Origin: Colocasia esculenta
Taxonomy: Eukaryota; Streptophyta; Magnoliopsida; Alismatales; Araceae
DNA length: 64,000 bases
NCBI GenBank assembly: GCA_014218235.1
Contig: CM024753.1
Coordinates: 186,038,348 to 186,102,347 of the forward strand
Direction of reading: 5' to 3'
Shown here one piece after another: positions 20,311 to 32,140 of the stretch. The position numbers and the translations under genes were made by a program. The notes beneath the pieces are model-generated. The model searched no databases. It was not told the origin of the DNA and saw nothing but the letters and a program-made list of their open reading frames with translations. Each line of letters begins with the position of its first letter. Within the stretch, counting starts at the first letter, position 1.

Positions 20311-23046
20311 GTGTTGCCCAGTTAACGAGCCCAGAGGGGGGGGGTGAATGGGACTTTAAAAAAAAATTGTTCAATAAAAACCTATCCACAAAAAATGATT
20401 ACACAAACACACTTCGCAGATTGTTAGAGTTAGTACAAGAAGGATAGAAGAAGCAAGGCAATCACACAAAGGACACAACGATATATCCTGGTTCGGACCT
20501 CCTTTCCACAAGAGTCCTACGTCCAATCCCCAAGCAATCTCTTGGGATTTCACTACAAGGGTACAGTCCCCCTTATGGACAAACAACACCCAGCTCAGCT
20601 GGTCTTCCTTCACACGAAGGGAATTACACCACCCTGGATACCCCACCAGGTCTTCCTTCACAACCGAAGGGAAACAACACCCTGGATACCACCAAGTCTT
20701 CTTCTCTTTCCGGGCAAGAAGGCAGCCCACATCTTTTATAGGCATAGAAGTAAACCTCCTGGTACAAACCCCAGTGTGGTTCTACACCCAGCACAGAGCG
20801 GGTCTTCCTTCTCTAAGAAGGGAACAACACCCTGGCACCCCCAGGTCTTCCTTCACACACGAAGGGAACAACACATACAAATGTGTTCAGGAAACAGACG
20901 CCCCTAGATCAAGCTAATAGGACAGGTGCTTGATCTGAAGCAAAGACTGAGAGGATAAAAGATCTACAGGGATGATCTCTCTCAGTGCTAAAGGCTCTCA
21001 CAAAGATCTACACTGAACTCAGAGAGCTAGGAGCTACACAGAAGAAGGAGTGAGACTTTGCTCTTTCAGATGCTCGCAGAAGAATCTTCAGAAGGAATGG
21101 GAGCGTTGCATTTCTTCTCTCTGTTTTCTGTTTGTTCTGGAGCTTCAATCTTCTATAAATATCTTCAACTTGAAAGATAGTCGTTGAAGTGTCCGTTGAA
21201 GTAGCCGTTGTCTCCAAGCTCAAGTGTTCGTTAGACTCTATGGTGTAGAGGAGCTTCTAGTTCAACGGTCCTTTGCTTCTCATGCACGTAAGGAGAAGAT
21301 CTTCTGAAATATCCTTTGGCTTCTATTTTATCCAACGTTGTATTACCAGTGCTGTCAGAGACCTGCACACATTTATGAGCTTAAACAGTAGACAGTTAAG
21401 CTGTCTCTGGTTGTCAGTCAACGTTAGGAGATATGATCATTAAAGTAGTAAAGCCATTTTGCTATTCTAAAAAGATGTTCACATGATAAGCATGATAGTG
21501 AAAGATATAGTCTGTATGCATGCAGTGATACGTACAATCTTCATTAATGCACAGCAGTCAAAAAGATATTCAGAAAGATATTTGACTTTTCAACGTAATC
21601 AGAAAACAAATCGTTGTCTTCTATGAAATCGTTATTTGTATGACTTATGAAATCGTTGTGCAAATCGTTATGATTTTATAAGAAATCGATGCACAAATCC
21701 TTATGAATCAATTAAGAAATTGATGTGCAAATCGATGTGAAGTTCCTAAAGGAATCGTTATGAAATCACTAAGGAAATCGTTATGAAATCAAATCGTTAC
21801 GAAGACAAAGAAATCGTTACGAGAGCAAATCATTACAAAGTCTAAAGAAATCGTTATGAGAGCGAATTGTTACGAAGTCTAAAGAAATCGTTACGAAATC
21901 AAGTCGTTCTGATGACTAACGAAATCGTTATAAGATCAATAAAGAAATCGTTATGAACTTACTAAGGAAATCGTTATGGAATCGATTTCTTTGCATTCAC
22001 TTAACAAATCGATCTGAGATCGATTTCTTTAGAATCGATAAAACACTTAGCGAATCCTTATGAATGTGAATGTAAGGAAATCGTTACATCTCTACAGAAA
22101 TCGTTGTTGGCACTTTGTGAACTGAAATCGATGTATTGAATGAACATCGATTTATCTTTCTAGTGCAAATCATATAACGATAATTCCATAAATTTATATT
22201 TACTGGGAAAACATGATATTAATTATTTTTATAATAATTAATCAATCATTAATTTTGGGGAGAATTAATACCCGCCCCCTGCTTTATTGGGGGGTTTTTT
22301 TTTTCCGGTCCCTGTCAGATTTTACCTTCATGTCCTCCCCCTGCTTTATGGGGGGACTTTTTTTCGAGTCCCTGGAGCCCTGTAAGTGTGTAACTGTGTA
22401 ACTGTCACACAGTTACAGTTACCCAGTTATACATGTAAATGTGTTAGTTAGTGCGGATGGTAGTTATCGTTTTGGAAATATTCTTTAAATATTTTTTCAT
22501 CATCTTAGCATTGAGATAACATTAATATCTTTATATTATTTTTTAATAAAATTATGTAACTGTATAACTGCGTAACTGTAACTGTGTAACTGTGTAACAG
22601 TTACACAGTTACACACTTACAGGGCTCCAGGGGTGTAAGTGTGTAACTGTGTAACTGTTACACAGTTACAGTTACCCTGTTATACATGTAAATGTGTTAG
22701 TTAGTGCGGATGGTAGTTATCGTTTTGGAAATATTCTTTAAATATTTTTTCATCATCTTAGCATTGAGATAACATTAATATCTTTATATTATTTTTTAAT
22801 AAAATTATGTAACTGTATAACTGCGTAACAGTAACTTTGTAACAGTTACACAGTTACACAGTTACACACTTACAGGGCTCCAGGGACTGGAAAAAAAGTC
22901 CCCCATAAAGCAGGGGGCGGACATGAAGGCAAAATCTGACAGGGACCTGAAATTAATGTCAGATCCCTGCCAGGGACCTGCAATTAATTCTCCCTAAATT
23001 TTGTTATCATCAAATACAAGGGTAAAAATATAGGAGTGGTTCAACA
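20311..23046 (-). repeat. Element C' 3' LTR
   Basis: Apart from the insertion at 22258-22994 it is nearly identical to 24762-26748. The part at about 21600-22160 is a dense array of AAATCG(T)TATGA/TTACGA-like motifs. Frames such as 20542-20907 recur in the other LTR and are not genes. Confidence 0.9.
22258..22994. mobile_element. 737-bp fold-back (Mutator-like?) element with a doubled palindromic core
   Basis: Present only in the left LTR of C', so its ends are defined by the empty site near 26697. Ends are GGGAGAATTAAT...ATTAATTCTCCC. The inverted arms extend roughly 130-160 bp (shared GTCCCTGTCAGATTTT, CTTCATGTCC, CCCCCTGCTTTAT, GGAGCCCTGTAAGTGTG). Flanks TTAATTTTG (22249-22257) and TAAATTTTG (22995-23003) form a 9-bp TSD with one mismatch, pointing to a Mutator-type origin. 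The middle holds two tandem ~253-bp copies (22381 and 22634) of a core that is itself palindromic (GTAACTGTGTAACTG against CAGTTACACAGTTAC). No coding capacity. Confidence 0.8.
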
Positions 23047-23516
23047 ATCTCCCCCTTTTTGGTGATGACAAAATTTATGAGAATTTTCTGTCAAAAATAC
23101 TTAAGTCATAGAAAATACAGAAAATTCACAGATAATGCATACCATGCATACTCTCCCCCTTTTTGTCACAAACCAAAAATGAAGGATCTTACCATGCATA
23201 TTCTCTCCCCCGTTGAGAGAATTTCTTACCATTGAGGGGTTCAACAATAATAGATGATGAGGAATTGATTATTGCTCCCCCTTTGTGTATGCTCCCCCTA
23301 AGCATGAGGCTCCCCCTGAATGTGAGGCAATCCAGATCTTGTTGGTCTTGACCTTTCACAAGTTGTTTGTCAAGTCTTCAGAATTATTACCTGCATTGAT
23401 CTAATGGTAACTTGCAAACATTGTTAGTAGCATTGTAGTTTACTGAAACTAAAATGAAAACAGAAATGTAAATTTAAAACAGAAACTAAAAACTAAAGGA
23501 TGTTTACGAGCATCCT
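23047..23516 (-). other. Element C' 3' noncoding region and polypurine tract
   Basis: Between gag and the 3' LTR. On the plus strand it is full of CTCCCCCTTTTT-like blocks (23047, 23151, 23205, 23275, 23290, 23311), meaning several GGGGGAG polypurine-like tracts on the coding strand. No pol remnant is visible. Confidence 0.65.
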
Positions 23517-24696
23517 CTATCCATACCCATTCGAATGCCTTTTTGTTGTTTTACTCATCAGGAGTAGATTGACATTTTTGAAGTTACCTGAGGAGTTGTT
23601 TACTGAAGATGTCTCCTTTTCTTCAGTGTTGGCCATGAACGCCAGGTTGGCTTTGTCTTCTTCCTCACTGCTTGAGCTTAACTCGCTGTCCGAGTCACTG
23701 CTATTATCCCAAGCTACTGCCATGGCTTTTCTTTTGAATTTCTTGTGCAGCTTCTTGGATTTTTCTGGTTGACTAGTCTTCTTTAACCTAGGACAATCTG
23801 GTCTCAGATGTCCAGGTTTGTTGCATTCATAACAGATAGGCTCAGTTTTCTTTGAGTCCCTTCCTTCTTGCTTCTTGTATTCTTTGTTTTTCTTGAAATA
23901 TCTCCTTCCAGACTGGTACTTCTTCTTCTTGGCTAAGATGCGTTTCTGTCTCCTAGATAGTGCTTCTTCTTTTTCACTGTCTTCACTGCTGGCTTCGTCT
24001 TCAGATTGTTCCTCAGGGCTGTCTTCTGCTGCCTTGAGGGCATTGGTGTGCTTCTTCCTACTAGATGATTCTCCTAATCTCTCCATGTTTATCTCATGGC
24101 CATGAGGGACCCAATGAGCTTTTCCAATGACATTGTCTTCAAGTCATGGCCTCTTCTATAGCCGTTACCTTGGGAGTCCAAGAGGATGGTAGGGATCTAA
24201 GTATTTTTCTGACCATATCTCCCATTGGGTAGGTCTTGTCGAGTCCAGCTAATCTGTTGATGATATCTGTAAAACTACTGAACATTTGAGAGATTATTTC
24301 TCCTGGCTCCATCTGAAATCTTTCATATTGAGTCACAAGAATGTCAATTCTTGTTTCTTTCACCTTATATGTGCCTTCATAAGTGATTTTTAGCTTCTCC
24401 CACATATCCATTACGGATTTGCAGGTTGAAACTCTGTTGAATTCCTTCTTACTCAAAGCACAGCAAAGGATGCTCTTAGCTTTGCAATTCAAGGAGATCT
24501 TCTTTCTATCATCATCTGTCCATTGAGCTTTCTCATTTGTGACTAACAGATCACCTTCTTCTACTATGGACCAAATTTGATAGTCGTGCCCTTGAAGAAA
24601 GTATTCCATCCTGGTCTTCCAGTAAGGGTAGTCTTCACCATCAAAGAGAGGGGGTCGGTTGACAGACTGACCTTCAATGCTAACTTGGGCTGCCAT
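23517..24696 (-). pseudogene. Element C' gag (two frameshifts)
   Basis: From ATG at 24696 the frame gives 185 residues of Copia gag: an N-terminal FDGEDYPYWKTRM segment, then the UBN2-like domain (MWEKLKITYEGTYKVKETRI, LVTQYERFQMEPGE, LPSSWTPKVTAIEEA) to a stop at 24139. Very small frameshifts near 24135 and 24090 lead, via a short bridging frame, to the frame 24086-23517. That frame has an acidic/serine-rich region and the zinc knuckle CYECNKPGHLRPDC (about 23840-23800). The length is normal for Copia gag, but nothing of protease or integrase follows. Gag would form particles only with a helper element. Confidence 0.85.
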
Positions 24697-24747
24697 GGAT
24701 CTTTACTCTTCAGATCGTTGGATCTTCTTTCTTTGTTGAAGAGACTC

Positions 24748-24759
24748 GCTCTGATACCA
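24748..24759 (-). other. Element C' primer-binding site
   Basis: The minus strand reads TGGTATCAGAGC two bases inside the 5' LTR; it is complementary to initiator-Met tRNA and fixes orientation and boundary (LTR from 24762). Confidence 0.9.
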
Positions 24760-24761
24760 CT

Positions 24762-26748
24762 TGTAGCCCAGTTGACGAGCCCAGAGGGGGGGTGAATGGG
24801 ACTTTAAAAAAAAATTGTTCAATAAAAACCTGTTCACAAAAAACGATTGCACAAATACACTTCGCAGATTGTTAGAGTTAGTACAAGAAGGATAGAAGAA
24901 GCAAGGCAATCACACAAAGGACACAGCGATATATCCTGGTTTAGACCTCCTTTCCACAGGAGTCCTACGTCCAGTCCTTAAGCAATCTCTTGGGATTTCA
25001 CTACAAGGGTACAGTCCCCCTTATGGACAAACAACACCCAGCTCAGCTGGTCTTCCTTCACACGAAGGGAATTACACAACCCTGGATACCCCACCAAGTC
25101 TTCCTTCACAACCGAAGGGAAACAACACTCTGGATACCACCAGGTCTTCTTCTCTTTCCGGGCAAGAAAGCAGCCCACTTCTTTTATAGGCGCAGAAGTA
25201 AACCTCCTGGTACAAACCCCAGTGTGGTTCTACACCCAGCACACAGCTGTTCTTCCTTCTCTAAGAAGGGAACAACACCCTGGCACCCCCAGGTCTTCCT
25301 TCACACACGAAGGGAACAACACATACAAATGTGTTCAGGAAACAGACGCCCCTAGATCAAGCTAATAGGACAGGTGCTTGATCTGAAGCAAAGACTGAGA
25401 GGATAAAAGATCTACAGGGATGATCTCTCTCAGTGCTAAAGGCTCTCACAAAGATCTACACTGAACTTAGAGAGCTAGGAGCTACACAGAAGAAGGAGTG
25501 AGACTTTGCTCTTTCAGATGCTCGCAGAAGAATCTTCAGAAGGAATGGGAGCATTGCTTTTCTTCTCTCTGTTTTCTGTTTGTTCTGGAGTTTCAATCTT
25601 CTATAAATATCTTCAACTTGAAATATAGTCGTTGAAGTGTCCGTTGAAGTAGCCGTTGTCTCCAAGCTCAAGTGTTCGTTAGACTCTATGGTGTAGAGGA
25701 GCTTCTAGTTCAACGGTCCTTTGCTTCTCATGCACGTAAGGAGAAGATCTTCTGAAATATCCTTTGGCTTCTATTTTATACAACGTTGTATTACCAGTGC
25801 TGTCAGAGACCTGCACACATTTATGAGCTTAAACAGTAGACAGCTAAGCTGTCTCTGGTTGTCAGTCAACGTTAGGAGATATGATCATTAAAGTAGTAAA
25901 GCCATTTTGCTGTTCTAAAAAGATGTTCACATGATAAGCATGATAGTGAAAGATATAGTCTGTATGCATGCAGTGATACGTACAATCTTCATTAATGCAC
26001 AACAGTCAAAAGATATTCAGAAAGATATTTGACTTTTCAACGTAATCAGAAAACAAATCGTTGTCTTCTATGAAATCGTTATTTGTATGACTTATGAAAT
26101 TGTTGTGCAAATTGTTATGATTTTATAAAGAAATCGATGCATAAATCCTTATGAATCAATTAAGAAATCGATGTGCAAATTGATGTGAAGTTCCTAAAGG
26201 AATCATTATGAAATCACTAAGGAAATCGTTATGAAATCAAATCGTTACGAAGACAAAGAAATCGTTACGAGAGCAAATCGTTACGAAGTCTAAAGAAATC
26301 GTTATGAGAGCGAATCGTTACGAAGTCTAAAGAAATCGTTACAAAGCAAGTCGTTCTGATGACTAACGATATCGTTATGAGATCAATAAAGAAATCGTTA
26401 TGAACTTACTAAGGAAATCGTTATGGAATCGATTTCTTTGCATTCACTTAACAATCGATCTGAGATCGATTTCTTTAGAATCGATAAAACACTTAGCGAA
26501 TCCTTATGAATGTGAATGTAAGGAAATCGTTACATCTCTACAGAAATCGTTGTTGGCACTTTGTGAACTGAAATCGATGTATTGAATGAACATCGATTTG
26601 TCTTTCTAGTGTAAATTATATAACGATAATTCCATAAATTTATATTTACTGGGAAAACATGATATTAATTATTTTTTAATAATAATTAATCAATCATAAA
26701 TTTCGTTATCATCAAAATACAAGGGTAAAATATAGGAGTGGTTCAACA
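24762..26748 (-). repeat. Element C' 5' LTR
   Basis: 1987 bp, TG...CA, closely matching 20311-23046 without the fold-back insertion. The AAATCGTTA(T/C)GA array occupies about 26050-26590 with more than 20 units or half-units. A TATAAATA stretch near 25600 lies on the plus strand, so it is not the obvious element promoter. Confidence 0.9.
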
Positions 26749-28303
26749 GAGTGTTCCTTCCGTCGAGACTCAGAGACAAAGCAGTGTTGACCAGTTTGAC
26801 AGTTTGTCCAACCATGTACCAGCATGTGTTAGAGGCTCAGAGTGTAGATTCAGACTTGGCAGAGATCTTATAGCTGCCAGAGTTGGAGTTGGACGAGGAC
26901 AATGAGGTCAGATTCAGGGGCAGATTGTACGTTCCAACAAACATCAGGCAGGAGCTATTGGCTAAGGTGCACCGTTCGAGGTACTCTATTCATCTTGGCT
27001 TCACCAAGTTGAACTATGACTTGAGGGGACTCTTTTGGTGGCCTGGGATGAAGAGAGATATAGTCGAGGTTGTTGCTCGTTGCCTTACTTGTCAGCAGGT
27101 GAAGGCAGAGCACCAAGGTCCTGGTGGTGAGCTTTAGTCATTACCCATTCCTGTTTGGAAGTGGGAACACATCACCATGGACTTTGTTGCCATTTTACCT
27201 CATACTTCACAGGGTTACGATAATGTGTGGGTGATCGTCGAGCGACTGACGAAGACATCATGTTTCCTACCAGTCAGATCAGCTTGGTCAGTGGACAGAC
27301 TTGCCAGATTGTTCGTGGATAGAGTGGTTCCATTACACGGGACCCCAGTCTCTATTGTCTCAGATAGAGATCCTTAGTTCACTTCGCACTTTTGGCACAG
27401 TTTTCAAAGAGCACTGGGCACAGAGTTGAGGCTGAGTTCAGCTTACCACTCGCAGACATATGGTTAGTCGGAGAGGACCATACAGACCCTTGAGGACATG
27501 CTGAGAGCGTGCCTCTTGGACTGGGGCGGCACATGGGAGTCACACCTTCCCATGGTGGAGTTCACAAATAATAATAGCTTTCACTCTAGCATTGCGATGG
27601 CGCCCTACGAGGCTCTGTATGGCAGACTGTGTTGGACACCATTGCACTGAAACAAGGTTGGTGAACGGTAGTTGCTGGGACCAGAGCTTGTACGGAAGTG
27701 TGCAGATATAGTGAGACTGATTAGACAGAGACTGCAGACAGCACAGAGTAGGTAGAAGAACTACACAGACGTTCGCCAAAAGGTCACTTTAGTTTGAGGT
27801 ATGTGACAGTGTGTTTCTACGAATCTCGCCAACCAAGGGCATTCTTAGTTCGGGAAGAGGGGCAAGCTTAGTCTAAGGTTCGTGGGTTCCTTTCCCATCC
27901 TAAAGCTGGTTGGCGAGGTCGCGTATAGGTTAGATCTTCTTCCCGAGTTAGCAAGAGTTCACGACGTCTTCCACGTCTCGCAGTTGAGGAGGTACATGCC
28001 AGATCCATCACACGTGCTCGACTACTCATAGTTAGAGGTTGCTCCAGATCTGTCAGTGACAGAGTACCCGATCAGTGTTGTGGACTACAGAGTGCAGCAG
28101 TTGCACAAGAGGCAGATCCCGCTCATCAAGGTTGTTTGGGAGAATTACGTCGGTGGCGAGGCCACGTGGGAGCGCGAGGATGAGATGCAGGAGCATTTTC
28201 CTTCCTTGTTTGAGTGACTGGTATGTTTGCTTGCCTTCGTCCCTCCAGGTTTCTCCCTTAATTTCGAGGACAAAATTGTTTTTTTTTTTTTTTGGGTTAG
28301 ATT
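26749..28303 (+). pseudogene. Element C pol, second fragment: integrase with chromodomain, and 3' noncoding end
   Basis: After C' the pol frame resumes. The integrase zinc-binding region has HRSRYSIH and CLTCQQVKAEH (near 26975-27110). The catalytic core follows: Asp in ITMDFV (~27180), Asp in IVSDRDP (~27360) and Glu in SERTIQTLEDM (~27470). A small C-terminal chromodomain lies at about 28063-28218 (VVDYRVQQLHKRQIP, GGEATWERE), the hallmark of chromoviruses, which steers integration to modified histones. At least six in-frame stops (27137, 27378, 27466, 27650, 27751, 27796) kill it. After the final stop near 28217 comes TTCGAGGACAAAATT, a conserved stretch before the polypurine tract, here expanded into a T run. 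Confidence 0.85.
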
Positions 28304-30825
28304 TGTAACATCCTCATTCTTTGGGCCGGCCAGCCTCTGTGAAGGTAGTGACATATCGGGATGTCAGCTTCTGATGGCGACAGAGTGGCTGTCGCATTTT
28401 GTTTAAGAATGGGACAGATACCTTGTCGTGTTCACCTTCTAATAGATTTTGGACGTTGATTGTCTTTTTGTCATCTTGCTGTCGGGACAGTCAGGACACG
28501 TGTCTAGCCGCATGCAATTTGAAGGCAACATGCTAGTCGTCACATTCAGGGTGTCAAGTTTGCATGGGAGACACGTGTCAGGTATGACTGTCAGGTTTGA
28601 CTATCAGGTTTGACCAAGACTTTGGGATGGATACCCATAGCGTTTAGTAAGTGAATGCGACCAGTTCCCTGTTGTGTTCTCAGATCCGTGGCCTATATAG
28701 GCTAGGCCATCAGATCTCTCCATTTCTTCCTCTTTCTTCTTCTTTCTTTCCTTTCTCCGACCCTCCTCTATGTGAACATCTCCGTGGGAAGGCTTTGGGA
28801 GTGTGCTTGGTGAGGGGTGTGGCTTCTTCAGTGTAGAGCTCCTCTCTGGCATGGCAGCTTTCTCTTCATGGTGGTGACTTTCCATCAGTGTGTAGGAGGC
28901 CGGTCGTTGCTCTTGAACGGCATGAGCCTGGAGCTTGGAGCGAGGAGGAGGTGGCCATTCACATGAGAAGACCCCAATGAGTTCACTCTTACATTTGAGG
29001 TAGGGACCCTTATCTTCCCCCTAGTTATATCATACTAGGATCTCCTTCCTTTTTCCAAGCCTTGTAGAATCCATGAATAAGTAAATGTGGATGCTTGGTT
29101 TGATCCGTTGAGCTTGAATGGGGGTTGGGGTTTGTGTGTTTTCCATGTTATGCATGTGTGGTTTTTGGAGTGTAGATCACTTACCTTGGCATGCATGGGT
29201 GTGAATGAGGATGGTTTGTACTTCTAGCATGTGTATTTAATGTTGTCCATGATCCCCTCTCTCTGTGTACACCTGGTTTGCCATTTAGGGGCGTTTTGGG
29301 AGGCCTCGGGTTGACACCTAGGTTTTTGTCTGTGGTCGTGACAAGGTTCGACTCAGAACAAGATGTATCGCCCCATCTCCTTCTGGTATGAAAGCAACGC
29401 ACACCCTATCGCGTTCTGGCCGTCGCCTTCATACCTGGTTCACTGTGGGGCTGTGGGAGGCCTCGGGTTGGCACCCGGGTCTCTATTTATAGTTGCGACA
29501 AGGCCCTTGTCGCGACCCAGAATGCGACGCTTCTCTCGTCACCTTCTGACCTAGGTCGCAATAAGCTTTGTGTCGCCTTCTGGTTGCGACAGCCTCTGTG
29601 TCGCCTCCTCTGAGAAAGTGACAGTGGCCCTATCACCTTCTCAGATAGAGAGTGACTGGCGATCTGTTCGATGTTTTCCTTCCGCTGTGACTTTGTTTTC
29701 TTGACACTTGTGTTGTTCTTAGCATGGTCCTACACTGGTCGTTTGGTGCCAGACACTTGAGGGATTGTCCTGTTAGAGGTTGTTACCGTTACTTGGACGC
29801 CCATCCCCACGTGCCAGTTGAGGTAGTTCTCCAGGTGGCGGGCGTACTCGAGTTACAAACTCTGGTAGCTGAGGGGAAAACAGTGGGGACAACGACGTAG
29901 AGTTGTTTGCAGAGCTCTCTTAGTTGAGTATGGGATGCCGAGGTGGTTTAGGTGTTCTTTCAGCGTAGATCACCTAGTCCTTCTCACTACCTCACTCTAC
30001 GTGGTCCCAGAACCATCTGGAGGGGCTAGGCGTGGGACCGTAGTCTAGCCAGACTACGACTGTTGTGTGGTTACTTGTAGTTTCGCGTCTCACTTCGATG
30101 GGAGGTGGTAGACATGGACTGGTGGTCGAGGGTAATGCGCGTGGCGCTCCTGATCGGTTGACTAGTGATAGTTGTTCTTCGTGGCTTGTGTCTTTGTCCA
30201 GGCAGTTGTCTTCTATCTGTGTTTGTAGCCTTGGGGTTCGTCCTAGTGCCTTGGTTTGCACGAGTTTCTGGTCCCAACATGTTTAGACCAATGGCCGTGT
30301 GGTTTAGTTTCCACTTCCACACTTACTCTGTTAATAGAATAGATTATGTTGCTTAATTTTTGTTAAAACATAGATCTATTCTACTTGCTAGAACCAATGA
30401 GAGATTGATAGTCTCTACTGGGCTTCTTTGTGAAGCTCATTCCCTCTTTTACAGGTGAGACTTCACAGTAGCACTTTTCGCGGCGGGCAGAGGAGACCGA
30501 ACCGTAGTAGACGACGTCTACCTTGACCAGTGTTCCCTTGTACTTGTGACTTGTCACCCTCGGGGTATGCCCTTAAGGGATATGTAATCCCCTTTACTTT
30601 CCATACTCGTACTTGTTATTTGGAACTGTACTAGACTCGTACTATGTGGTGGACTCTTTTCTTTCACCCGTTGGTACATATTAATGCTTGTTGTCGTCAT
30701 TTACTTCCGTTACATATCTTGTTAGATTGGTCTGTTAGCCTTTCCAGATCTCCGAGCCCATGGGCGGCGGCACCGATGGTCGGGTTCTCAGTGGGAGCAA
30801 GGGTCTGGGCGCCAGGACTGTTACA
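28304..30825 (+). repeat. Element C 3' LTR
   Basis: TGTAACATCC...GACTGTTACA, 2522 bp, directly after the integrase end. It has a TATA box CTATATAGG at 28693-28701. Its final ~130 bases match the end of element A's LTR. GTCGCGAC-type words occur at 29480-29620 but are sparser than in A. No matching 5' LTR is in the window. GAGTC (30826-30830) follows. Confidence 0.8.
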
Positions 30826-30890
30826 GAGTCCATCCCCAAAAACATCTATTAGCATTGACTCTTACTAGTGGTCGTTAAATATTAGGGAGA

Positions 30891-31043
30891 ATTACCAATC
30901 AGTCTCTATTTTTTTTGGGACTTATTTTTAGATTCTTGACTTACATATTTATAGTCACAGACATTAGTATGTAACTACATAGTTTCTCAAAGCTAGCTAG
31001 GAGCCTAAAAATAAGTCCCAAAAATTAGAGACTGATCGGTAAT
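30891..31043. mobile_element. 153-bp MITE with ~40-bp inverted ends
   Basis: The left end ATTACCAATCAGTCTCTA is mirrored by TAGAGACTGATCGGTAAT on the right. The inverted similarity goes on through TTTTTGGGACTTATTTTTAG and its complement (near 31008-31025). It can be extended outward by about 6 weaker bases each side. AATATT occurs at both flanks and may be the TSD. No coding capacity. Confidence 0.8.
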
Positions 31044-31574
31044 CCTTCCAATATTGTTGGTGATAGATTTATTGGGAACGGCCTAATGACAACTTTAGAG
31101 CCTTCCCCAATAGTATTAGGGACAAGCTATCGCTAATAACTTTTTTTTTCTGTAGTGAGTTCCTTTATGTTCCACATTATTTCTTTGTAAATACTTAGTA
31201 TTAGATCTAACTAATTGATGTCTGTTGTCTTAATGAGCATGATATAATTCCTTGAATCATGTGTATAACTTTACAAGGATTCCAAAGATAGTACAAAATC
31301 TCACTTGAACGATTTATTGAGTTTTGGGATATTTTCTGTAATTAACTAAAGATCCTTTTCAGTTCGATTTAAAAAATATTGTCTTAGGTCTCTCAACTTT
31401 TTATGAAGAAGAGAATTTTTGTCTCAACTGAAAAAAAAAGGTTAGGGTATAACGTTTGAAAGTCCCTATTTATAGGGAAATTTGTCAAGACTTGTATTAT
31501 TGTTAATCACAATAATTTTAACATATTTAAGAGAGATCAGATGGTGATTTTATTCTATTTTTTATTTCATCAAA

Positions 31575-31607
31575 CATATATATATATTATATATATATAT
31601 ATATATA
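31575..31607. repeat. TA microsatellite
   Basis: About 33 bases of alternating AT with one interruption. Confidence 0.9.
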
Positions 31608-32083
31608 GACTAACCAATAAAAAATCTCTTAAATCATTTTTCATAATAATGAACGCTTTTTGCTACACGAACAGATTTTTTTTTTCAAGCCTATAAATTC
31701 TTCCTTACAAGATATGGAATAATCTTCTATTAAAAACGTTTTTTATTTTCAAGAGAGAACTGATTCATAACAAGCTATAGAAACTGATTTGCAAAAGTTT
31801 CTCTCTGTACGTATTTACTACGTTCACTGACGGAAAAACAGGTGCTGAGTGTAAGTTTTGCAAATAATATGCTATTGGAAACTTGTTTATAAACAAAACT
31901 TTCTGATAGAGAGCTGATGTTCAAAAAAAATTCTCTCCTTGCACTCTCTTACACATGATCCTTGTTGACCGGAATGCACGCCAATGTGTGCATGTGCGTA
32001 CGAGAACAACATGCATGTATACCGCTGCAGATATTACGCAAGAGTGAGGACTCTTTGTTACATAGTATTCGCTGAGAGGGAGA

Positions 32084-32089
32084 CATATA

Positions 32090-32131
<42 letters not shown>

Positions 32132-32140
32132 TATATATAT
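32084..32140. repeat. TA microsatellite
   Basis: Near-perfect TATATA run of more than 50 bases, interrupted by single TTATA steps. Confidence 0.9.

Larger units (their letters stand above)
20311..26748 (-). mobile_element. Element C': gag-only Copia-like LTR retrotransposon inserted in element C
   Basis: LTRs at 20311-23046 (3' LTR, enlarged by a fold-back insertion) and 24762-26748 (5' LTR, 1987 bp) both run TGT(T/A)GCCCAG...GGTTCAACA. Orientation is minus: the primer site TGGTATCAGAGC is at 24759-24748 beside the right LTR, and the complement of an AAAAAGGGGGAGAT tract lies at 23047-23060 beside the left LTR. The only coding content in ~1.7 kb is a broken gag with UBN2-type domain and CCHC knuckle; no pol. 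Like element B this is a TR-GAG-type passenger, but B and C' differ in LTR sequence and gag. Confidence 0.9.

Noticed and set aside
20542..20907. Frame of 121 codons, repeated at 24990-25355
   Set aside because: It is LTR sequence of element C', with repeated CTTCCTTCACAC-type phrases, not a protein.
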